Shown here: piece after piece, positions 9,965 to 20,559 of the stretch
Layout: every line of letters begins with the position of its first letter
Position numbering within the stretch: the first letter of the stretch is position 1
Assembly (NCBI GenBank): GCA_963575745.1
Contig: CAUYUJ010022059.1
Location: 1,434,037-1,498,036, forward strand
Source: Prorocentrum cordatum
Taxonomy: Eukaryota > Sar > Dinophyceae > Prorocentrales > Prorocentraceae
Reading direction: 5' to 3'
Length of the DNA: 64,000 nucleotides
Notes under the pieces: generated by a model
What the model was told of the DNA's origin: nothing
Database searches by the model: none
Seen by the model: only the letters and a program-made list of their open reading frames with translations
Made by a program: the position numbers and the translations under genes

Positions 9965-10965
9965 TAAGCTACATCGATGGACATCGACGGGCGCCGAGGC
10001 GCATCGAGCGACATCGACGGACATCGACGGACACCGAGGGACACCGAGGGACACCGAGAGACATTGAAGGACACCGATGGACACCGACGGACATCGGAAG
10101 ACATCGACGGACACTGAAGGACACCGACGGACATCGAGGGGCACCGACGGACATCCACGGACGCCGAGGGACATCGAGGGACACCGACGGACACCGACGG
10201 ACATCGACGGACATCGACGGACACCGAGGGACACCGAGAGACATTGAAGGACACTGAGGGACACCGAGGGACATCGAGGGACACCGACGGACACTGACGG
10301 ACATCGACGGACACCGAGGGACACTGAGAGACACCGAGAGACATTGAGGGACACCGAGGGACACCGACGGACTCCGACGGACAGCGAGAGACATCGACGG
10401 ACACCGAGGGACACCGACGGACATCGATAGACATCGAAGGACATCGACGGACACCGACGGACATCGACAGACATCGACGGACACCGACGGACACCGACGG
10501 ACACCGACGGACATCGACGGACTCCGATGCACACCGACGGACTCCGACGGACACCGACGGACATCGAGAGACATCGACGGACACCGAGGGACATCGACGG
10601 ACATCGATAGACACCGACGGACATCGACGGACACCGACGGACATCGAGAGACATCGACGGACACCGACGGACATCGAGGGACACCGAGAGACATTCAAAG
10701 ACACTGAGGGACACCGAAGGACATCGACGGACAAGGAGGGACGCCCAGAGATATTTAACCGATGAACACCGAGGACACCGACGGACCCCGAGATGCATGA
10801 AAGGGGCACTGAGGGACACCGATGGACATCGACGAACGTCGACGGACACCGAGGGACACCGAGAGACACTAAGGAGCACTGAGGGACACTGAGGGACACC
10901 GATGGACCTCAAGGGACACCGAGAGACATGGAGGGACACCGTTGGGACCCTAGGGACAACGGTGC
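9965..10965 (+). repeat. GGACACCGAG/GGACATCGAC decamer array, 1 kb
   Basis: About 95 tandem 10-bp units of GGACAYCGAS with little length variation. Because 30 bp makes ten codons, all minus frames are open and encode repetitive Arg-Cys-Pro-Ser-Val polymers; these are not treated as genes. Confidence 0.97.
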
Positions 10966-11162
10966 ACGCGTGTTGGAGCGCCGGCGGATACCCGAAGCCA
11001 TCGAGGGACATCGTGTCTTGACCGATACGCAAGGCCTCCGGCCATGCTCGCCCAATGCCCTGTCCACCTTCACAGTCTCTCGCAGCCGGGCTCCAGCAGA
11101 GCGCGGACGGGGAAGGGAAGGGGGGCTCTGCTTATTGCTCGAGGCTCAGACTCGTTCTGGGG

Positions 11163-11229
11163 ATGGTCGGGGGCCGCTTGGGCCCCTTGGTCACTGGCGG
11201 GCTTGGGGGCCCAAGCGGCCCCCAACCAT
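11163..11229. repeat. Inverted repeat, 24-base arms
   Basis: The left arm (11163-11186) and right arm (11206-11229) pair with one mismatch around a 19-base loop; the core is GGGGGCCGCTTGGGCCCC. It lies 60 bases upstream of the ATG of the next gene. Confidence 0.85.
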
Positions 11230-11289
11230 CGATTAATAAGCGGGCCCCCCAATCGCTCAAGTTGCGCAGACGCGCTCCGATCCGCCGCC

Positions 11290-14000
11290 ATGGACATCAC
11301 CCCCTGGGAGGGGGATGAGCTGCCCAAGAAGCGGGGGCCGAGGCTTGAGTGCAAGAAACGGGCGCCCTTGAAGCCGCGCGACTCGCGGCCCTCGCCCCCG
11401 CCGCTCCACCCTTTCTCCTCCGAGCCCCCCCCCCTTCCGCGATCCGCCTCTTCTTCCCCTCTTTTCCATTCTTGTTCTCGTCGTCTTGCTGCTGCTGCTG
11501 CTCCTCCTCCTCCTCATCCTCATCCACCCCCGTTCCCCCGTATTCTCCTTATCTTCCTGCTCCTGCTTCTGCTGCTGATGCTGCTACTCCTCCTTCTGCC
11601 CCCCTGCCCTTACACCTTTCCATACTCCTCTTCCTCGTTCACCTTCTCGTCCTCCCTCCTCTTCCTCCTCCTCCTCCCCCCCCTCGCCCTCCTCGTTTTC
11701 TCATCCTCCTCCCCCCCGTCTTCCAACGGGGGCCGCAAGTCGCGTGGCTTCGAAGGCTGACGCGTTTGTTGTGCGTTCGTAGGAGCAAGAGAGACAAGAC
11801 TTTCGTCAAGAACAGGGGCAAAATGCCCCGGCGGCACCTCAAAGCGCACCAGAAGAACAGGTTGCAGCTCGACGCGAACGGCCGCGATTTCGTGCAGACG
11901 TACAGGGGCTCACAGACTCTCAAGGTGTACCCCGTCCTCTTCATCCTCCTCGTACTTCCTTCCTTCCCCATCGGGTGGAAGAAAGCTGGGGGCCCCCCCC
12001 CTTTTCCCCGCCTGGTACCGCAGCGGTCTCTTAGGGGACCTCTCGTGGGCCTCGACCTCCAACACTCCGACCGAAATAAACAAGAGGAGGAAAAGGTGGG
12101 GGAGGTGGGAGGTGGAGGGGGCGGCGGCGGGTGCGTCCTCGTGGAAACCCAGGGGGATCATGCAGGAGTCCTGCGCGGGAAGGGGGCGGCGGGCTCCTCC
12201 CCCCCCCCTCGTCTTCGCCTCCTCCTCCTGATTCTGTGATCCCGATCCTCCTCGAACCTCCGACGTCGCGACTTCCTCGCAATGCAGACCCCGTGGAACT
12301 ATCGACCCCACCCCAGGGGATTGGCCCCGGATCACTTTCCGGCGGCGCTGGGGCCCGAAGACGCCCCCTGGATCAACAGCCCTGGAATTGAACAGATCAC
12401 GACGTCGGAGGTCTCAGGAGGACTGGGATTACAGAAGCGGGAGCATTGTTGGCCGCAGCATAATCAGCAGAGGTTGGCAAGGACCAGGACGTAAGTCGAG
12501 CAGGGGGACGAGAAGGAAAAGGAGGGGGAGGAGGAGGAAGAGGAGGGGGTATATGTTCACCCTGAACGTCAAGAGGGACATGAGAGCTCTCTGGGATAAG
12601 GCTGACCGCTGCTTCGGGTCCGCAGGCATCATCCTGCGGGCTCGCAAGAGCATGTGGTCAGCGGGGTTCCCCGCACACGTGTCCTAAATCAAGAGCCCCG
12701 GCAGTAGGCTTTGAACCGGCAGTAGGCTTTTTCCCCGCACACGTGTCCTAAGTCAGGGGGTAACAAATGCAGGTTCAAGGTTTGCTCTGGCGCCTCGAAG
12801 TCTGCCGGATGTTCCAATCTTCCCCTTCTCTTGAGGTCTGAGTCGTCCTCGGAGGGGGAGTGGCTGAGCAAGCCTCAGCTCATGGGCGTCTTCAAGGATG
12901 AGGCGCGCGTCGACACGTATGCCAAGTTCTGCGCCAGGAACCACATGAAGAAGAGGGACCTGAAGCGGCAGTGCATCGTGTACTTCTACACTCGCAAGCT
13001 CGAGCGACATGGCACGAGGCACCAGGGGTGCGCGAATGCCCAACTCGTTCATTGCACGTTTGGCGCCCAGTGTCCCTGATCTTACCCAGTCATTAAAGTA
13101 TCGGGGCCACGGGCGGTGGGCGCGCACTGACGAGGAGCGGGGCAGCGCTCTCTGGTCCCAGGAAGCAGACGGACTTAACCGTGGAGGGCAATATCGGCCA
13201 GCAGGGCGCCGAGGAGCAGGACAGCGACAAGGGCGCCATTGAGGAGCTCGAGGCTGAGTCCGACGAGGGCACCGGCTCGGACGACTCGAGCAGCGAGGGC
13301 GGCACGAACGCTGAGCACAAGGAGAAGGTCAAGGTCGACGACGACAAAAAAAACGGAGTTCAAGCAGCAGCGACGAGCCACCAACGAAAAAGAAAAAGAC
13401 TTCCAAGAAAGATGACGACGACTCTGACACTGACAACAGAAAAAGGAAGACTAAGAAGAAGAAGTCTAGTAAGAAGTCGAAGGATGACAGTTCGAGCGAT
13501 TCAAATGAGAAGAATGACAAAGCCAAGAACAAGGATAAGAAAAAGGATAAGGAGAAGGAAAAGAAAAAGTCGAAGGATAAGAAAAAAGCAAAAGACAAGG
13601 ACAAGGATAAGGACAAGGACGCTGGAAAAGATAAGGACAAGGATAAGGGCAAGGATAAGAAAAAGGAGAAGGGCAAGGATAAGAAAAAGGATAAGGACAA
13701 GGACAGCTCCAGCACCAGTTCGAGCGACTCGTCGGCGGAGGAGGTGGAGGTCGCGCAGGCAGCGCCAAAAAAGCCAAAGGCAAAGGCAAAGCCAAAGGCT
13801 AAAGGAAAGGGAAAGAAGCCCTTCAAGGCCCCGTGGAAGGCGTCCTTCGACGAGCAGCCTGCGGAGAAGAAGGAGAAGAAGAACAAGAAGAAAAAGAAGA
13901 AGGCTGACAGAGGAGGAGGAGGAGGAGGAGAAGGCGGACAAGGACGAGAACGAGGGGGAGGGGAGGGGGACACAAGAGGAGGGGGGAGGGCGATGATAGG
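11290..14000 (+). CDS. Multi-exon gene for a Lys/acid-rich, probably nuclear protein
   Basis: Coding pieces in order: 11290 to about 11380 (GCCGCC-ATG context, MDITPWEGDELPKKRGPRL); 11782-11930 after CGTAG (DKTFVKNRGKMPRRHLK, LDANGRDFVQTYRGSQTLK, then AAG|GTGTAC); 12289-12490 after GCAATGCAG (TPWNYRPHPRGLAPDHFPAA, ending at a GTAAGT donor); about 12570-12625 (RDMRALWDKADRCFG); about 12837-13015 (SKPQLMGVFKDEARVDTYA, NHMKKRDLKRQCIVYFYTRK); 13162 onward after GTCCCAG (KQTDLTVEGNIGQQ). The last piece is acidic (ELEAESDEGTGSDDSSSEGG), then becomes an almost pure Lys/Asp/Ser repeat. The two parts are in frames one base apart, switching in the A8 run at 13346-13353. Codons end mostly in C/G. Introns hold CCT or GGA tracts. 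The Lys/Ser/Asp repeats resemble disordered nuclear proteins; no domain recognised and the 3' end is uncertain. Confidence 0.55.
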
Positions 14001-14129
14001 GACGAGGGTGATAGGGGGGACGAGGGACAGGAGGGGGATGATGAGTAGACGAATGGGAGGGGAGGACATGGGGGGCGACGGTCGAGACGACGAGGGCAAG
14101 GGCGACGGTTGAGGGGGAAAGAGCACGGG

Positions 14130-14340
14130 GAAAAAGGAACAGGAACAGGAAAAGGATGATGATAATCATGATGGTGAGGATGCTGATGATGACGATGACG
14201 ACGATGACAATGACGATGACGATCATGATGATGATGATGCTGATGATTATGGTAATGATGCAGATAACGATGATGATGATTATGATGATGTGGATGATGA
14301 TATTGGGATGATTGTGATGATGAAGGGTGGGGATGAGGAT
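14130..14340. repeat. (GATGAT)n/(GAC)n trinucleotide tract
   Basis: GATGATGATGCTGATGACGAT-like sequence. It could encode poly-Asp in one frame or be intronic. Confidence 0.85.
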
Positions 14341-14534
14341 TGCCGACGACGGCGACGATGACGACGCCGACGGCGACGACGACGGCGAGGATAATGATGA
14401 TGAGGAGGAGGAGGAGGAGGATGCGAAGGAGGGTGGGCGACGAGATGGAGGATGGATGTTCGAGGGGGACGAGGGGGGGGGAGGAGAAGGAGGAGGAGGA
14501 TAAGGGGGGGGGGAGGAGGAGGAGCAGGAGGAAG

Positions 14535-14645
14535 AGAGCTGGCTCGGGTGTACCCAGGCTTCGTCATCGTCGAGCTCGTGAGGCAGGCCGTCGACCGTCC
14601 GACCTGCATCCTCAGCACGGGAACCGAGCTGCTGATGGCGAGCCG
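14535..14645 (+). CDS. Likely exon, protein-like plus frame
   Basis: The frame reads RVYPGFVIVELVRQAVDRP then TCILSTGTELLM using strongly C/G-ending codons (GTC ATC GTC GAG CTC GTG), the bias seen in the better gene pieces here. It may be a 3' exon of the preceding Lys-rich gene. Directly after it a ~36-bp unit (ACCGAGCTGCTG...GAGCCGCGCCC) is tandemly duplicated. Confidence 0.35.
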
Positions 14646-14764
14646 CGCCCCGCCGCCTGGGGACCGAGCTGCTGCTGGTGAGCCGCGCCCTCGTTTGCGA
14701 ATCGCGGTGGGAGGGCATTTGCCCGCCGTGTTTCTGGTAACCTTGTGCTCAGGGTCTCGAGGAA

Positions 14765-15075
14765 TATCTGTTGAGGGCGACTTTTGGGGGCCTCTTGGGA
14801 GCTCTTGGGGGAGTCTTGGAGCTTTCTGGGGGCCTCTTGAGGGCCCCATTTGTGCTTCCTGCTTCCTGCGGGCCTCTTGGGGGCTTCAATCTCGGGGCCT
14901 CCTAGGACCTAGGATGGGCTTCTCGGGGCCGAGGGCTGGGTTTCCCGTCGGGTGCCCTTCTTGGAACTGTCTCGGGGGCTTCTTGGGCCGTCTTGGAAGG
15001 CTCTTGGGCCGTCTTGGGGCCCTCTTGGGAGTGCTCTTGGAGGCCTATCTTGGGCCGTCGGGAAGCTATCCCGGG
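14765..15075 (-). repeat. CTTGGGCCGTCTTGG array
   Basis: Same family as at 1008-1230, with GGGGCCTCTTGGG and GGCCGTCTTGG units. Between 15145 and 15185 a GGCACGGTGGCGGG stretch resembles part of module S3 of the elements described at 29.7 and 40.6 kb. Confidence 0.85.
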
Positions 15076-15329
15076 CGTCCTGGACCGATCGGTCGGCGTC
15101 GGTGGCAAGCCCCAAAGAGGGGGTCCAGGCTCAATAGGAATTCTTGTTGACCCCACTCCGTGCAGGGGCACGGTGGCGGGCAGATGTGGAGCAACCAGCG
15201 CGGGGCGCTGGCGGTTTTCAAACATTGCGCTCTTGAACTGTCTCGGAGGGCCTCCAGACGTTGAAAATCCACGCCTCTGATCCCGGGAGCACGCAGGAAC
15301 GCTCAAAAGATTTGAATATGTGGATCCCA

Positions 15330-15480
15330 ACCCTGCAAATAGTACGATGGGGTCGAATGCGAGGCCTCGAGACATGGCGCCGGCTGCATATATTGCCCAT
15401 CACCCTGTGAAGCGTTTAATACAGCGCTGCTGGCGCAGGCTGTTGGACCTCGAGTCGACGGCAGGCCGCCGACTTGGAAT
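15330..15480 (+). CDS. Possible 5' exon of the downstream family gene
   Basis: The frame reads DPNPANSTMGSNARPRDMAP, then AHHPVKRLIQRCWRRLLDLE, a credible residue mix with a basic amphipathic segment, followed by a CCT tract that would suit an intron. Linkage to the gene at 16.3 kb is inferred only from strand and proximity. Confidence 0.3.
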
Positions 15481-15489
15481 CAGTTGTCC

Positions 15490-15660
15490 TCCTCTTCCTC
15501 CTCATCCTTTTCCTCCTCCGCCTCCTTTTCCTCCCCCCCCTCTTCCTCCCCCTCCTACTCTTCCCCCATCCCCTTCCTCCGGCCCCCCTGAAGAATCAAG
15601 AGGGCTGGATACTGGAGGAGGGGGGGGGGAAGACGAGAGGGGGGGAGGGAAGAGGTAGGA
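15490..15660. repeat. CCT/TCC pyrimidine tract turning into GGA purine tract
   Basis: Pyrimidine-rich to about 15590, then purine-rich from 15600. Confidence 0.8.
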
Positions 15661-15859
15661 GGAATACGAGCAAGGAGCCGCGCGAATGCTCAGGACATCC
15701 GGACATCCGACGACTCGGCACTTTCGAATCTCAGGCCCCTGGATCTCTCGACCTCACTCCCCTAACAAACACACTAGCGCCTGGCGCCCCTGCCGCTGCA
15801 GCCCCACATGAGGGCTGGGCGGCGGGGGCCCAGCCCCCGCCGCTGCAGCTCCCGAGAAA

Positions 15860-16226
15860 CCCCAAGGGCCCCCCAGAGGTCCACTGCAGGCCCCAGACCC
15901 ACAAAACTAAGAAGCCCCAAAGTAGCGCTCGGCCCAAGTTTCTGTGGCGATCAGTCGCCATGGCAAGCAAGTCCGACTCGACAGCCGTCAGGCGCCACGC
16001 GCGCGCCAAGCTCGCCAGCCGCTCCATTGGGCTTCTCGGGCGCAAGGGGATCGAACCATGGAGAAGCATCGCCCCGGCCGCGGTGGCCGCGGGGACCACT
16101 GGTTCCAATGACCCTGGCAGGGATCTCCGCAACATGCTGCTGTCGCTGTTTTTCAGTGGCGCTATGACGTCGCACAGGTGGCTATACGCTCAAGGAGCAC
16201 TAGCGAGGAGGAGAGGAATAACTAGA
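15860..16226 (+). CDS. Possible exon(s) of the downstream family gene
   Basis: A long open plus frame reads RPKFLWRSVAMASKSDS, RRHARAKLASRSIGLLGRK and GSNDPGRDLRNMLLSLFFSG, to TAG at 16226. Other frames on both strands are also open, and the minus frame is equally long. It lies just upstream of the recognised exon at 16340. Confidence 0.25.
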
Positions 16227-16339
16227 GGATGAGGTGGAGAGAGGAGGAACGAGGAGAGAGGAGGAACGAGGGAGGAATCGGGGGAGGATATGTTTGTCAA
16301 GGTTGGTGAGATTGTGCCGTTTGATTACACTGGCTGGCG

Positions 16340-16745
16340 GCCGTGGAGTTGAGAAGTTCTCGAAAGACCTGGTTCACTCCAAAAACAGTGCGAGAGCTAT
16401 TGACAGTGTGGTTGGGACTGATGATGTCAAACGCGAGCTGCTTGAGTATATATGTGTTCCTCTACGGGCGTCGAAAGCAAGACGGTCGAAGTTGGAAGAG
16501 ATTCCTTTCATGCCGTTTCACGAGGTCATGAGCCGCCAATTTGAATCGGACCCCGACTCTTTTCTCAGACACAAGTCCGACCCATCGCTCTGCTGCAGCA
16601 ATTTTTACCAGCATGCAGTCGTTAAGACATACGGGCCAGATCGGTGCATACCAGTACGCCTCTTTGCTGACTATGCAAAACTTGACAACCAAGTGTCGAA
16701 CCTCAACATTCCATGGCTCATCGCCGCCCGCCTGCCCGAGAAACT
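16340..16745 (+). CDS. Exon of an expanded dinoflagellate protein family
   Basis: The frame reads VEKFSKDLVHSKNSARAID, DDVKRELLEYICVPLRASK, IPFMPFHEVMSRQFESDP and CIPVRLFADYAKLD, ending at about NIPWLIAARL. The order (conserved upstream helix, then a P-V-x-L-F-x-D segment) fits the part of the recalled family that lies just N-terminal to a CxCGCRG cysteine cluster. That cluster occurs on the same strand at 20656, so this exon and 20560-22012 probably form one gene across a 3.8-kb interval filled with satellite. The donor may be GAG|GTCAGC near 16751. Function unknown. Confidence 0.55.
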
Positions 16746-16929
16746 TGCGGAGGTCAGCCGAAGGCCCCAGTGGCGCAACCCGCACGGGCCCCCCATGCTG
16801 GAGAAACTGCGCCTGGATCTAGGTCGGGGCCCCGAAATCCTTTCAGACGGCCCAAGACGGCCCAGAATCACCGAAACATCAGCCAAGAGGTTCTGGATGA
16901 GCCTTCGCTGCAGGGAAACAATTTAACCC

Positions 16930-17345
16930 CATTGCGAGGCAGGGCATTGCAGATTGCGGCATCGAGCATCACCATGCACAGCGCCACTCGCCAACCCGCG
17001 GCGAGAGCAGCAACGCACATGTTGGGCTGTTTTTCTTTCGGCAACTTGGGCCGTCTTGGGTTAGGCCGCATCGGGCCGTCTTGGGTTAGGCCTCTTGGGC
17101 TGCCTTGCCTCCCCGGCCCACGCCTGGGAAAGGTTCCGCCGCCGCGGGGCGGAATGCCCGAGCTCTGCCCGCTCGGCTTTCCCAGGGCCCGGGCCAACGT
17201 TGCGTGGACATGGAGTCGGCCTTGCCTCATCACATCGCCATCGCCATCACCATCACCGTCGTCATCATCATCGCCCGAATGCCGCGAGAGTGGCAACGTT
17301 CGCCGGCGTCTCCGCCACGCATCTCGGCACACCGCTCACGCCTTG
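16930..17345. other. Intronic-looking interval with short repeat tracts
   Basis: Contains a short CTTGGGCCGTCTTGG stretch (17040-17105) and a (CATCGC)/(CATCAC) tract (17225-17275). No coding evidence. Confidence 0.6.
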
Positions 17346-17460
17346 AGTTGCCCCGTGCTGGGCCCCGCCAAAGGCCCCGCTGCGAGCGCTCGCGTGCGCC
17401 CCCGCCACCTAATTCGGAACGCCCCATTACGCGTTTCGTGGTTCCACCGAATTCCTTGCG
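17345..17460 (+). repeat. R90 repeat copy
   Basis: One diverged unit of the 87-95-bp family: AAGGCCCCGCTGCG, then GCTCGCGTGCGCCCCCGCC, AATTCGGAACGCCCC and CGTTTCGTGGTTCCACC. Confidence 0.6.
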
Positions 17461-17631
17461 CTTGCTCGACGTAGTGCGACGGCGGTCGCGCGCAAGCCAG
17501 GCGCCTCTCTCGGGCCCCCCCGCTCCTTGCGGGGCGCGCGCTGGAGTTTTCGCCCGCGTGCCAAAGTAGGAGCATTGAGGCCCAGTCCCTCGCTGGGGCA
17601 CCCTCCGCTCCTTATGCCGCGCGGTTCGGGG

Positions 17632-17690
17632 CTCGCTGGCCCGACGCACATGTCGGGCCAGCGAGGCCAGGCGCGACATATATGTCGGGC
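17632..17690. repeat. Two adjacent hairpins
   Basis: CTCGCTGGCCCGAC (17632-17645) pairs perfectly with GTCGGGCCAGCGAG (17652-17665) around GCACAT. Just after it comes the palindrome CGACATATATGTCG. Confidence 0.9.
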
Positions 17691-17785
17691 GCGACCGCCG
17701 TTGTATTATAATGAAACGGTGGTCGCGTTAAGGCCCAGCTCATGTCTCGGGCCCCCATCGCTCCTTGCGGGGGCGCGCGCGAGAG

Positions 17786-19245
17786 GAGTTGCTGCAGCGT
17801 CCACAATCGAAAACTCGCCATGTTGGCTTGGAAACTGACAGTACCCCCGCAGCGGTGACCGATCGGACTCCAAGTTGACATGGCTTATTGCGCATGTTCT
17901 CTGTCGCTGGCAGCACCCCGCAGGCGCGCGCGCGCGCCCCGCCCCCCCCGCCGCCCCTGAGGGGGCCCTGTATTAACCACAATCGAAAAGTCGCCATGTT
18001 AGCTTGGAAACTGAAGTGAACCCTTAGCGGTGGCCGACCGGACTTCTAAATTAACTTCGCTGCTTGCGCATGTTATCCGCCGACCCCGCGCGCGGGCGCG
18101 CGCGCGCGTCGCGTCCGCCCGCGAGGAGGTTCTGTTTCGCCCGCACTCGAAAAGTCTCCATGTTGGCCTGGGAACTAATGTGAGCCCGCAGCGGTGACCG
18201 ATCTGACTTCAAAATTAATGGAGCTTCTTGCGCATGTGATATGTCATGGGCAGTGCGCCCGCCCGTGACGAGTTTTCTGCGATATTCCAAAACCGCGAAG
18301 CCGCCATGTTGGCTTGGAAACCCAAGTGAACCCTTAGCGGTGGCCGATCGGCTTCCTAAGTTCGAACAGCGTCTTGCGCATGTTCTCTGTCGCGGCCTGC
18401 GCAGACCCCGAGCGCGCGTCGGCGCGCGCGTCTGGCCGCGAGGAGTTTCTGCATTGTCCACAACCGAAACGCCCCCATGTTGCGATGGCCTCTTGCGCAT
18501 GGCATTTGCCGCGGGCGTTGCAGACCCCGCACGCGCGCGCGCCCGCCCGTGATGAGTTTCGCCTTGCAGGCCTGGAAATTAAAGTGCTGCCTTAGCGGTG
18601 GCCGATCGGATTGCCAACTTCGCATAGCTTCCTGCGCGCGTTCTCGGTCTTGGGCAATTAATGCGGACCCCGCGCGCGCGCGCCCGTGAGGAGTTTCTGT
18701 ATTGCCCACAATCGAAACATCGCCAAGTTGGCCTGGAAACTAAAGTAACACCTCAGCGGTGACCGATCGGACTTCCAAGTTAACATAGCTTCTTGCGCAT
18801 GTGGTCTGCAGTGTGCAGCGCAGACCCAGCGCGCGCGCCCCGTGAGGAGTTTCTGCATGGTCCACAGTCGAAGCGTCGCCATGTTGGCCTGGAAACTAAA
18901 ACGCGCCCTTAGCGGTGACCGATCGAACCTCAAAGTTAACATAGCTTCTCGCGCATAATCTCTGTCATGGGCAGCGCGTGCCCCGCGCGCGCGCGCCCCG
19001 CCCCCCCGCCCGCGAGGAGTTTCTGTAGCGCCCACAATCGAAAAGTCGCCATGTTGGCCTGGGAACTAACAGTGAACTCTCAGCGGCGACCGATCTGATT
19101 TCCAAGTGAACACAGCTTCTTGCACATGTTCTCTGTCGTGGGCAGTGCAGACCACGCGCTCGCCCGACACGATCGAACAGTTCCCATGTTGGCCTGGAAG
19201 CTAAAGTGCGCCCTTAGCGGTGACCGATCGGATTTCCGGTGGTTT
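17786..19245 (+). repeat. ~160-bp satellite, about ten units
   Basis: Each unit has CCACAATCGAAAAGTCGCC, ATGTTGGCCTGGAAACTAA, CTTAGCGGTGACCGATCGGA, then TTCTTGCGCATG and a (GC)n segment before GAGGAGTTTCTG. The CCATGTTGGC core falls at 17818, 17994, 18158, 18304, 18475, 18723 (CCAAGTTGGC), 18879, 19049 and 19184, with one unit near 18565 lacking it. Spacing is 135-176 bp. The unit at 18475 is internally deleted. A lone fragment recurs at about 20000. Confidence 0.95.
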
Positions 19246-19394
19246 GGCAGAAGGGACGGTGGTCGAATCGCAAGAGCATATGGCTGCGGAGCGCCGCTAG
19301 AAAAAGGGCCCGTACGTTCCTGCGGACGTCGTGGACCCTCCTTGGGGGAAAAACAGATTCGCCCCTTACTTATCGTTCATTAGATTAGGCCAGC

Positions 19395-19570
19395 GACTGC
19401 ATGGGGCCGCGAAGCGTGCGAGCGGCGTGCCAAAGTGGGCGGCGGGGGAGCAAACGCGCCCACTTGAGCTTCCAGTGGGGCTCCCTATGGGGGCATGGCG
19501 CGGGACGCGTGGGGGCGTGCCGAAATATATGGCGGGGGCGCATGGGAACGCCCCCGCTGGGGCCTTCTTG
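19395..19570 (-). repeat. R90 repeat, inverted copies
   Basis: GGGGGCGCATGGGAACGCC, CATGGCGCGGGACGCG and GCGTGCCGAA are reverse complements of R90 segments; two units. Confidence 0.8.
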
Positions 19571-19744
19571 GGGCCTCGCCCCTTAGACCAGCCGCCCTCG
19601 TTGACCAAGCGAACCCGCGCGTCCAAACTCGGGGGGGGGGGGGGGAGGGGCGTGGAGGGCTCGCCGCCAAAAAGGCCAAGGAACGCATGTAAACCTAACG
19701 AATGACCGAACTCTTTTGGAAACACATAAATGTCCTTATCCAGG

Positions 19745-19990
19745 CCGCTCACTGCAAGGAGCTCCGCCGAAGGCCCACATGGGAGCGTTCGCGTGCGCCC
19801 CCTCCGCCCTTTTCGGCACACCTCTCGCGCGTTTCGTGGCCCCATAGGGAGCTCGACCGAAGGCCCAAGTGGGGGCGTTCGCATGCGCCCCTGCCACCCA
19901 TTTCGGCGCGCCCCTCGCATGTTTCGTGGCCCCGTAGGGGGCTCCACCGAAGGCGCCAGCGGGGGCGTTCGCATGCGCCCCCGCCACCCG
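19745..19990 (+). repeat. R90 repeat, three forward units
   Basis: Three tandem units carry GAGCTCCACCGAAGGC, GGGGGCGTTCGCATGCGCCC, CATTTCGGCGCGCCCCTCGC and TTTCGTGGCCCC. Together with 19395-19570 they form a head-to-head arrangement. Confidence 0.9.
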
Positions 19991-20049
19991 CGTCGGCGCG
20001 GTGGCCGATTGAATCCCCAAGTTAAGCCGCAACGCGCGCGCTGGGAGCT

Positions 20050-20540
20050 CTGTATTATAATAACCTCAAAAAAGCGTCGTTTCCCAGAAAATTATCGGGT
20101 AGTTGGCCATTTGTGAAACATTGTGCAAGTTAGTTAAGATTATGGTGATTTACGCATGGTTTGTGTAGGATCACTGGTAATGTGTATACTGGTTTGAACG
20201 CATGCATATTTGCTGCGTTATGCACGCGCGCAGCATAAACTGCGCGTGGATTGCCGTGGTGGGGGGGCGCGAACTCTCATGCGCCAGCGTTGGCCCGGCG
20301 AGGGCCGGGCAGATTTTCGCGCCCTGTATCCACAGATCCGACAGAAGGTTTTGAAAGCTAGAACTGCGCTTTCGGAAGGGGGCTCACATCTCTGCGCCCC
20401 CTGGCCCAGGAGGAGGGATGGGGAGGGGGCGAGGGGGGCGAAGAGGAGCATTCGAACGCAAGGTCTGAAAACCTACGGGCCAAACGAACTAGGAGGGAAG
20501 GGGGACGGGAGGAGGAACAACAGCGCAAACATCACTGACG
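20050..20540. other. Non-repetitive interval, no supported gene
   Basis: Mixed sequence with several short open frames on both strands, none with codon bias or a known motif. It precedes the family exon at 20560 and is probably intronic. Confidence 0.4.
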
Positions 20541-20559
20541 TTGCTTGACAATGGAGGGG

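Noticed and set aside
9920-11032. Minus-strand open frames of 240-370 codons rich in Arg-Cys-Pro-Ser-Val
   Set aside because: Produced by a stop-free decamer array; three overlapping frames are equally open and encode the same kind of polymer.
16045-16070. tRNA T-arm-like GGTTCGATCCCC on minus
   Set aside because: The stem does not pair and no acceptor or anticodon arm can be built around it.
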